11,379 bases of DNA, taken from positions 2,023 to 13,401 of the forward strand of contig DBUV01000064.1 of the NCBI GenBank assembly GCA_002308095.1, written 5' to 3'. Below the pieces are notes generated by a model, which had not been told where the DNA came from, made no database searches, and saw nothing but the letters and a program-made list of their open reading frames with translations. Source of the stretch: Acidimicrobiia bacterium UBA1281. Lineage in GTDB: Bacteria; Actinomycetota; Acidimicrobiia; Actinomarinales; Actinomarinaceae. This document shows positions 6,975-11,379 of the stretch, one piece after another; position 1 is the stretch's first letter, and each line of letters starts with the position of its first letter. The position numbers were made by a program, and so were the translations under genes.

Positions 6975-8531
6975 TCAGCTTGTCATAAAATAATAGTTAA
7001 ACCCATCACAAAGAGCATTCCATGATGCATTTATAATATTTTCATGAACGCCTATAGTGCTCCATTTTTTCGTTGAGTCAGTAAATTCAATCAATACCCT
7101 AGTTTTTGCCTCTGTACCGTCAGAAGAATCAATAATTCTTACTTTATAATCAACTAATTTAATTGTTACAACGTTTGGAAAATCTTTTTCTAAAGCAGCG
7201 ATTAATGCTTTGCTTAGGGCATCAACAGGTCCTACTCCCTCTCCAGTTGTCACATAGCGATTTTGATTAACTACTAATTTTGTAACTGCTTCGGAAATAA
7301 CATTTTCAGAATTTCTTCTTTCAGAAAATACTCTGAAGCTTTCAAAAGCAAAATATTCAGGTATTTTACCTTTCACTTTATTCATAAGTAAAAAAAGAGA
7401 AGCATCTGCAGCTTCAAACTGAAAACCAGCGTGTTCAAGATTTTGGACATGGCTAATGAGCTCTTTTGCATCATCATTAGAAAAATCTAAACCAAATTCC
7501 TTAGCCTTAGTTATTACGCTTGCTCTACCAGCTAATTCTGAAACAGTAGTTCTTGTAAAGTTTCCTACAGCTGATGATTCAATATGTTCATAAAGTGAGC
7601 TATCTTTTGCCATACCAGATGCATGTAGACCTGCCTTGTGTGTAAAAGCCGCAGATCCTACATAAGGATGTCTTGAGTCTATTGAAACATTAACTAACTC
7701 TGCAATATGTGTAGCAATGGGTGTTAGCTTTTTTAAAGATTCTGAACTTATAGTTTCATGTCCCATTTTTAGAGATAAGTTTGGCAACAAAGTACAGAGA
7801 TCGGCATTACCAGTTCTCTCCCCGTAGCCATTTATGGTTCCTTGAACATGGTCAACTCCTAAATTAACCGCTGCCATTGAATTTGGAACTGCACATCCAT
7901 TATCATTTTGAAAATGTACTCCAAATTTTTGATTTTCATATCGTGGCAACACTTCAGATAAAATCTTTTCAACCTCAGAAGGCAGGGTGCCTCCATTTGT
8001 GTCACAAAAAATAAAACATTCAACACCAGCTTCAATAACTGCATCCATTATTTTAAAGCTTGTACTTGAGTCTTCTTTGTAGCCATCAAAAAAATGTTCA
8101 GCATCAAAAAAGACTCTCTTTCCGTTATCAGAGAGATATTCTATGGTTTCTACTGCCATTAAAATAGCGCTTTCGACATCAGCCTGTATTGCTTTTGTGA
8201 TATGTAACTTAGATGATTTTCCAACTATGCAAACAATATCGGTTCCAGAATCAATAAGTGCTTTAACTTGGGGGTCTTCATCTACTTTTGCATTTAACTT
8301 TCTTGTGGAACCAAAACTTACTAATTTTGCATTCTTGAGGCTAAGTTCTTTTTTAGCTTTGCTAAAGAATTCTTCCTCTTTTGGTGATGCACCAGGCCAA
8401 CCACCTTCTATAAAGGTTACCCCTAAATCATCAAGTAATTTAGCAATAGCAAGCTTATCTTTTACAGAGGGAGATATCCCTTCTTGTTGAAAGCCATCTC
8501 TTAAAGTTGTGTCAAATATATCTATTTTCAT
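6975..8531 (-). CDS. cimA: (R)-citramalate synthase, start reset to 8531
   Basis: Condenses pyruvate with acetyl-CoA to (R)-citramalate, the first step of threonine-independent isoleucine synthesis. The 518-residue protein begins MKIDIFDTTLRDG. The HMGL-like TIM barrel carries DTTLRDGFQQEG (7-18), GWPG (44-47), HFQND (206-210), GTINGYGERTGNADL (231-245) and HKAGLH (298-303). The C-terminal LeuA-type dimer/allosteric domain spans about 410-515. CimA is favoured over 2-isopropylmalate synthase by the QQEGIS and INGYGERTGN motifs and by length. The metal motif usually HxHND is HxQND here (Gln208). The frame is open back to a TTG at 8567, but those extra codons are the translation of a terminator hairpin and T tract, so ATG 8531 is the real start. 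No good ribosome site is seen except GGGG inside the terminator. Expression is probably controlled by the upstream attenuator. Confidence 0.93.
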   Translation of the reverse strand: MKIDIFDTTLRDGFQQEGISPSVKDKLAIAKLLDDLGVTFIEGGWPGASPKEEEFFSKAKKELSLKNAKLVSFGSTRKLNAKVDEDPQVKALIDSGTDIVCIVGKSSKLHITKAIQADVESAILMAVETIEYLSDNGKRVFFDAEHFFDGYKEDSSTSFKIMDAVIEAGVECFIFCDTNGGTLPSEVEKILSEVLPRYENQKFGVHFQNDNGCAVPNSMAAVNLGVDHVQGTINGYGERTGNADLCTLLPNLSLKMGHETISSESLKKLTPIATHIAELVNVSIDSRHPYVGSAAFTHKAGLHASGMAKDSSLYEHIESSAVGNFTRTTVSELAGRASVITKAKEFGLDFSNDDAKELISHVQNLEHAGFQFEAADASLFLLMNKVKGKIPEYFAFESFRVFSERRNSENVISEAVTKLVVNQNRYVTTGEGVGPVDALSKALIAALEKDFPNVVTIKLVDYKVRIIDSSDGTEAKTRVLIEFTDSTKKWSTIGVHENIINASWNALCDGFNYYFMTS

Positions 8532-8535
8532 GTCT

Positions 8536-8562
8536 AAAAAAAAACCCCTGCCATGCAAGGGT
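8536..8562 (-). terminator. Intrinsic terminator in the cimA leader
   Basis: Read on the minus strand, ACCCTTGC, loop ATG, GCAGGGGT forms an 8-bp stem (one G-T pair) followed by nine T in a row (8544-8536). Only AGAC separates the T tract from the cimA ATG. This is the best intrinsic terminator in the window. Because no promoter could fit between it and cimA, it must be conditional rather than a simple end to the upstream operon. Confidence 0.88.
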
Positions 8563-8586
8563 AACAACGATTATCTCGCTGTCCTT
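8557..8586 (-). promoter_or_regulatory. Candidate antiterminator hairpin of the cimA attenuator
   Basis: AAGG-ACAGCGA (8586-8576), loop GATAA, then TCGTTGT (8570-8564), a three-base bulge TAC and CCTT (8560-8557). The 11 pairs include one G-T. The last four bases belong to the 5' arm of the terminator, so the full hairpin and the terminator exclude one another. The hairpin begins inside the leader peptide stop codon, so a ribosome at the stop would cover it, while one stalled at the first isoleucine codons would leave it free. Pairing is seen by eye; no folding energy was computed. Confidence 0.6.
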
Positions 8587-8611
8587 AATTAATAATTATG
8601 ATATTCATCAT
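8585..8611 (-). CDS. Isoleucine-rich leader peptide (MMNIIIIN) of cimA
   Basis: ATG ATG AAT ATC ATA ATT ATT AAT TAA encodes MMNIIIIN and stops just before the antiterminator/terminator region. Four consecutive isoleucine codons (all three types) upstream of the first enzyme of isoleucine synthesis are the hallmark of a leader peptide in ribosome-mediated attenuation. An in-frame TGA lies three codons upstream, so the reading frame is confined to the leader. The start is 9 bases after the lipoprotein gene's stop codon. No strong Shine-Dalgarno sequence precedes it, so translation may use reinitiation after that gene. AT-rich DNA makes isoleucine codons common, so the run alone is not proof; the placement is what makes it persuasive. 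Confidence 0.65.
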   Translation of the reverse strand: MMNIIIIN

Positions 8612-8620
8612 GTTTCAATA

Positions 8621-9304
8621 TTACTTCTTATTGTTACGTTGTCTAGCAATTATATAGCCAAGTAGTAGTATCGAAAACAGAACTCCAATAATGTATACGT
8701 CCCGTAGTTCTTGGGTGTTCGATGACATGAAAAAAGTTTGCTGGAGGAGTCCTGAATGTTGAAATATTACTGTATTGTCATTTATATCTTCAATTTTTGG
8801 CTCTTCAATTCTTCCGGGAAGTTTAATGCTGAGACTTCCAGAGTATATATCTTCTATCCCTTCAATTTCCTCGTCAGCCCCATTTAAAATTTTTGCAAAA
8901 GAACCTGAGACTATCTTTTCAGATCCATCAGTAGTTATTGAAATATCAGATATCGGAAGTAACAATAGTTCAGTATTTTCATCTTTTCTTAGAACTTCAA
9001 GTTGACTTTCAAATTCTTCAATTGAGCTGAAATTATTTCTTACCAGTATGCCTAATTTATCTTTATCTTCATAAATTGTTGAACCAAAACCCTCAGGCAT
9101 TGATGTGAGGATTGCGTTTAAGCCACCGATAGAAGTTTGACCTGTTTCTACGGCATAAAGTTGGGCTTCCTGGTCTAGAAGAACAGCTATTCTGTAGTTT
9201 CCAGAATTATCTTCATTTAACTCTATTTCCATTGTCCAAGTTGCCTCACAAGCTGAAAATAGTGTAAATGCAAGTAAGAAAACTAAATACTTATATGTCT
9301 TCAT
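8621..9304 (-). CDS. LppM-like (DUF3153) membrane-anchored lipoprotein
   Basis: Predicted surface lipoprotein of unknown function. Residues 1-19 form a lipoprotein signal peptide: a charged start, hydrophobic stretch, and lipobox LFSAC with Cys19 as the lipidation site; Phe at -3 is less usual than Leu or Val. The exported part (20-200) has the alternating beta pattern of LppM/DUF3153 domains: WTMEIELNEDNSGNYRIAV (23-41) near the start and GSLSIKLPGRI (156-166) with a later NTVIF. A single C-terminal membrane helix (about 203-220) is followed by a basic tail RQRNNKK on the cytoplasmic side, so the protein would be tethered at both ends. It overlaps the end of rdgB by 14 bases with AGGA upstream of its ATG. 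The family match is by pattern, not by search. LppM in mycobacteria affects phagocytosis, but nothing here supports that role. Confidence 0.75.
   Translation of the reverse strand: MKTYKYLVFLLAFTLFSACEATWTMEIELNEDNSGNYRIAVLLDQEAQLYAVETGQTSIGGLNAILTSMPEGFGSTIYEDKDKLGILVRNNFSSIEEFESQLEVLRKDENTELLLLPISDISITTDGSEKIVSGSFAKILNGADEEIEGIEDIYSGSLSIKLPGRIEEPKIEDINDNTVIFQHSGLLQQTFFMSSNTQELRDVYIIGVLFSILLLGYIIARQRNNKK
8649..8654 (-). promoter_or_regulatory. Possible -10 box for the cimA leader transcript
   Basis: A perfect TATAAT inside the 3' end of the lipoprotein gene would start a transcript about 30 bases before the leader peptide. No good -35 element is seen at 16-18 bases, and the hexamer also encodes part of the protein's membrane segment, so this is only a candidate. 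The alternative is read-through from the acn-pdxH-rph-rdgB operon. Confidence 0.3.
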
Positions 9305-9863
9305 TAATTATTCCTATTAATTTTTCAGTTGCAATTCTTCTATGGCTAATTTCGTTTTTTTCTGCAGAAGTTAATTCTGCCAAAGTTTTGTCTCCGTATT
9401 CAAATATTGAATCATACCCAAACCCATTTTTGCCTCGCTGCATGTGTGTTATTCTACCTACTAAGGTACCTTCTGTCGTTATTTCATTCTTTCCATCATA
9501 GAAATATAAAACAGTCTTAAAGTATGCGCTATTGTCATTTTCTTTATTAAGATTTTTAAGCAACTTATCGATATTTTCTTGATCAGACGCATTTCCTCCG
9601 GCATATCTTTTAGACCTTAGACCTGGTAACCCATCAAGGGAATCAACAAATAATCCCGAATCATCTGAGATTACTGGAATTTTATATTCCTCGTATACTT
9701 CAAAAGCTTTTTTTTTCGCATTTTCTAGGATTGTATTTCCATCTTCATCAACATCTATAAGATTATCTTTGAATACAGCTTGGTGGAAATTTCCTGTCTC
9801 AAGAAGTATTTTAGAAATTTCATTAAATTTATTCCTATTTTTTGTTGCAAGAAGTATCTTCAT
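9291..9863 (-). CDS. rdgB: XTP/dITP diphosphatase (non-canonical purine NTP pyrophosphatase)
   Basis: Removes xanthosine, inosine and related triphosphates from the nucleotide pool by cleaving them to NMP and pyrophosphate, keeping damaged purines out of DNA and RNA. The 190 residues are typical of the Ham1/RdgB family. Motifs: ATKNRNK (6-12) binds substrate phosphate. ISDDSGL (65-71) includes the catalytic/metal Asp. GLPGLRSKRYAGG (78-90), GFGYDSIF (147-154) and KNEISHR (169-175), which contacts the base, follow. All expected residues are present. The ATG shares its A with the rph stop (TAATG) and has no clear ribosome site, so it is translationally coupled to rph. The rph-rdgB pair is common, including in actinobacteria. 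It overlaps the lipoprotein gene downstream by 14 bases. Confidence 0.96.
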   Translation of the reverse strand: MKILLATKNRNKFNEISKILLETGNFHQAVFKDNLIDVDEDGNTILENAKKKAFEVYEEYKIPVISDDSGLFVDSLDGLPGLRSKRYAGGNASDQENIDKLLKNLNKENDNSAYFKTVLYFYDGKNEITTEGTLVGRITHMQRGKNGFGYDSIFEYGDKTLAELTSAEKNEISHRRIATEKLIGIINEDI

Positions 9864-10528
9864 TAGCTTTTTTGAATATTAATTATTTTCTCAATTTCTG
9901 GTTTAGTGATATCAAATAAGTTATCTAAATCTTCTTTTGAAAAAGGTTTCTTTTCGGCAGTACCTTGAATCTCAAGGATTTCGAATTTGTCATTAAGAAC
10001 TATATTTAGATCAACTTCCGCATTGGAATCATTTTTATAATCTAAGTCAACAACGTACTCTCCATCTACAATACCGACTGATAATGCAGCTACATGATTT
10101 ACTAGGGGGTTTTGATTCATTTCACCCTTTTCTACTAACTTATTAAAAGAATCATTTAATGCAATCCATGAACCATTGATAGAAGCTGTTCTTGTTCCTC
10201 CATCTGCCTCTAAAACGTCACAGTCTACTGTCACTGAGTATCCATTTAAAAGCTTTAAATTACATACTGACCTTAAAGATCTTCCAATTAATCTTGATAT
10301 TTCCTTCGACCTTCCTCCTTCATAAGATTTTCTTGGGACTCTACTACCAGATGAGCCAGGCAGCATACTGTACTCAGCAGTTACCCAACCTGAGTCAGAA
10401 TTTTCTAACCACCTAGGTAATCTGTCAGAAATAGAAACAGTTATTAATACTTTTGTGTTTCCTGATTCATACAGCACTGACGTATTTTTAGAATTAATAA
10501 AATTTTTTGTTACTTTGACTTCTCTCAT
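9863..10528 (-). CDS. rph: Ribonuclease PH, with short N-terminus
   Basis: Phosphorolytic 3'-5' exoribonuclease that trims tRNA 3' ends, releasing nucleoside diphosphates. At 221 residues it is shorter than the usual 235-250. The phosphate-binding arginines are kept: Arg73 in GGRSKEISRLIGR (71-83, equivalent to E. coli Arg86) and Arg113 in the signature CDVLEADGGTRTASI (103-117, equivalent to Arg126). Catalytic-site Asp161 and Asp167 lie in VDLDYKND (160-167), matching E. coli Asp178 and Asp184. Two oddities: the frame begins at the family's 'LRPV' position, lacking about 10 N-terminal residues including the usual R-x-x-GR, with an in-frame TAA two codons upstream; and the usual A-x-GKQGGR loop is three residues shorter (RKSYEGGR). 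The start is 3 bases after pdxH with no good ribosome site nearby. Most likely a functional, trimmed enzyme. Confidence 0.93.
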   Translation of the reverse strand: MREVKVTKNFINSKNTSVLYESGNTKVLITVSISDRLPRWLENSDSGWVTAEYSMLPGSSGSRVPRKSYEGGRSKEISRLIGRSLRSVCNLKLLNGYSVTVDCDVLEADGGTRTASINGSWIALNDSFNKLVEKGEMNQNPLVNHVAALSVGIVDGEYVVDLDYKNDSNAEVDLNIVLNDKFEILEIQGTAEKKPFSKEDLDNLFDITKPEIEKIINIQKS

Positions 10529-10531
10529 TTT

Positions 10532-11182
10532 TTAGGGCGACAACCTTTCTATTTTCCAATTATTATCTTGCTTAGAGTACGAAAACCTATCATGTGTTCT
10601 ATTATCTCTCCCTTGCCAAAATTCCCAGTAGGAGATATTTATTGAAAAACCTCCCCAATTTTCAGGTCTTTCAATTTTTAGATTTTCATATTTTTTATCA
10701 AGAATATTTATCTTTTCCTCAATCTCTTTTCTATTCTTTATAACTTTACTTTGTCTTGATACAATCGCACTAAGCTGACCTCCTCTGGGTCGGGAATTGA
10801 AGTATGCGTCTGATACTTTAGCTGGAGCTTTTTTACAGGTTCCTTCAAATCTGATTTGTCTGTGTATCTCAGGCCAATAAAATATCCCAGATATATTTGG
10901 ATTAGCTAATATTTCAATTGCTTTTGGACTTTCGTAATGGGTGTGAAATATGATTTCATCATTTACTAGATCTTTAAAAAGCACATATCTTGAGCGAGGT
11001 TTATTTTCTTTGGAAATAGTTGAAATTGCCATAGCATTGGGCTCGTTGGCATCAATCTCTATAGCTTCATCCAACCATACTTTAAATTGAGAAATTGGAT
11101 CGTTATTCAGGTTACTTTTATCGAGTTCTTTATTTCCGTACTCTTGTCGAAGTGAACTAAGTTTTTCTGAAATTTCTTCCAT
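10532..11182 (-). CDS. pdxH: Pyridoxamine/pyridoxine 5'-phosphate oxidase
   Basis: FMN-dependent oxidase that converts pyridoxamine or pyridoxine 5'-phosphate to pyridoxal 5'-phosphate, the last step of vitamin B6 synthesis and salvage. The 216 residues are the family length. Recognisable blocks are NDPISQFKVWLDEA (27-40), AMAISTI (50-56), RSRYVLFKDL (62-71) for FMN phosphate, the serine/lysine block YESPKAIE, the block around HRQIRFEGT, YFNSRPRGGQLSAIVSRQS, and the C-terminal WEFWQGRDNRTHDR with the ending WKIERLSP. The split-barrel FMN-binding fold is assured by these motifs. The ATG shares its A with the stop codon of the aconitase gene (TAATG), so coupling is likely. No link between B6 synthesis and its neighbours is evident other than shared transcription. 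Confidence 0.96.
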   Translation of the reverse strand: MEEISEKLSSLRQEYGNKELDKSNLNNDPISQFKVWLDEAIEIDANEPNAMAISTISKENKPRSRYVLFKDLVNDEIIFHTHYESPKAIEILANPNISGIFYWPEIHRQIRFEGTCKKAPAKVSDAYFNSRPRGGQLSAIVSRQSKVIKNRKEIEEKINILDKKYENLKIERPENWGGFSINISYWEFWQGRDNRTHDRFSYSKQDNNWKIERLSP

Positions 11183-11379
11183 TAATGGGACTTAATATAA
11201 TTTAAAGCTGAACCCGCTTTAAACCATGTTATTTGTTCATCAGATAGAGAGTGATTGGTCTTTATTGAAACGTGATTTCCATCTGGTTTCTCTATATTGA
11301 CAATAACTTGTTTGTCTGGTTCTAAATTTGATGGATCTTGTATAGTAAGTTTGTCTTCTTGGTTAATTAAGTTGTAATC
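11182..11379 (-). CDS. acn: Aconitate hydratase, C-terminal end only (mitochondrial type)
   Basis: The last 65 residues of a protein whose gene enters from the right edge. The sequence ends TNHSLSDEQITWFKAGSALN (41-60) and YIKSH. The block 'NHT..D.QIEWF.AGSALN' is the characteristic C-terminus of mitochondrial-type aconitases, which isomerise citrate and isocitrate in the TCA cycle. The iron-sulfur cluster domain lies outside the window. The stop TAA overlaps the pdxH start by one base. The match is by recognition of the terminal motif, so the family call is good, but subfamily placement should be confirmed on the full gene. Confidence 0.82.
   Translation of the reverse strand, partial: DYNLINQEDKLTIQDPSNLEPDKQVIVNIEKPDGNHVSIKTNHSLSDEQITWFKAGSALNYIKSH

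Noticed and set aside
8143..8490. Plus-strand open frame of 115 codons opposite cimA
   Set aside because: It mirrors conserved cimA coding sequence, with low-complexity Ser/Leu composition and no motif.
8536..8562. Simple end-of-operon terminator for the lipoprotein gene
   Set aside because: Only four bases lie between the T tract and the cimA start codon, so no promoter can fit downstream; cimA would not be expressed unless the terminator is conditional.
8532..8620. T-box riboswitch in the cimA leader
   Set aside because: No T-box consensus or specifier-loop architecture fits in 89 bases; the leader peptide plus short hairpins explains the layout better.
10529..10560. Frameshifted N-terminus of RNase PH upstream of 10528
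   Set aside because: None of the three minus-strand frames upstream encodes anything like the missing R-x-x-GR segment; the bases are the end of pdxH.
1..11379. CRISPR array, insertion sequence, prophage or defence genes
   Set aside because: No regularly spaced repeats, transposase, integrase or toxin-antitoxin-like frames were seen; the tRNA cluster is intact and carries no att-like duplication.

Overview
The window is about 11.4 kb of AT-rich (roughly one third G+C by eye), gene-dense bacterial chromosome. Family signatures point to a low-GC actinobacterium. ClpP resembles the actinobacterial ClpP2 paralogue (GLAASAAS active-site segment, TDRD motif). Trigger factor has the actinobacterial style of FKBP loop and a 'DELPD..E..ENIDEL'-like C-terminal domain. 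The order tRNAs-tig-clpP-clpX-valS and the pair rph-rdgB are both familiar from actinobacteria, and there is an LppM-like lipoprotein. A streamlined marine lineage of the Actinomarina/Acidimicrobiia kind would fit the base composition and tight packing, but the window alone does not prove that.

Region 1 (1-4185, minus strand) is a protein-quality-control block read right to left: tRNA-Pro, tRNA-Gly, tRNA-Arg, tRNA-His, then tig, clpP, clpX and the 5' part of valS. Gaps run from 1 to 22 bases, so one long transcript is plausible. Region 2 (4186-4280) is a divergent intergenic gap holding an imperfect inverted repeat. Region 3 (4281-4448, plus strand) carries tRNA-Lys and tRNA-Leu, the only plus-strand genes; they end at a weak AT-rich hairpin facing the next block.

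Region 4 (4499-8531, minus strand) reads cimA, acs, then a hotdog acyl-CoA thioesterase. CimA makes citramalate from pyruvate and acetyl-CoA, the entry to threonine-independent isoleucine synthesis. Acs makes acetyl-CoA, so the pair is metabolically coherent. The thioesterase overlaps the end of acs. Region 5 (8621-11379, minus strand) reads the end of a mitochondrial-type aconitase, pdxH, rph, rdgB and an LppM-like lipoprotein, with 1-base TAATG stop/start overlaps or a few bases between them.

The most interesting element is the 89-base gap between the lipoprotein gene and cimA. It encodes a tiny leader peptide, MMNIIIIN, with four consecutive isoleucine codons. An alternative hairpin follows, then an intrinsic terminator (8-bp stem and nine T) ending four bases before the cimA start codon. 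Because nothing but AGAC separates the T tract from the ATG, cimA can hardly be expressed unless RNA polymerase reads through this terminator. This has the layout of a classical ribosome-mediated transcription attenuator sensing isoleucine, and it also shows that a longer N-terminal reading of cimA starting at 8567 is false.
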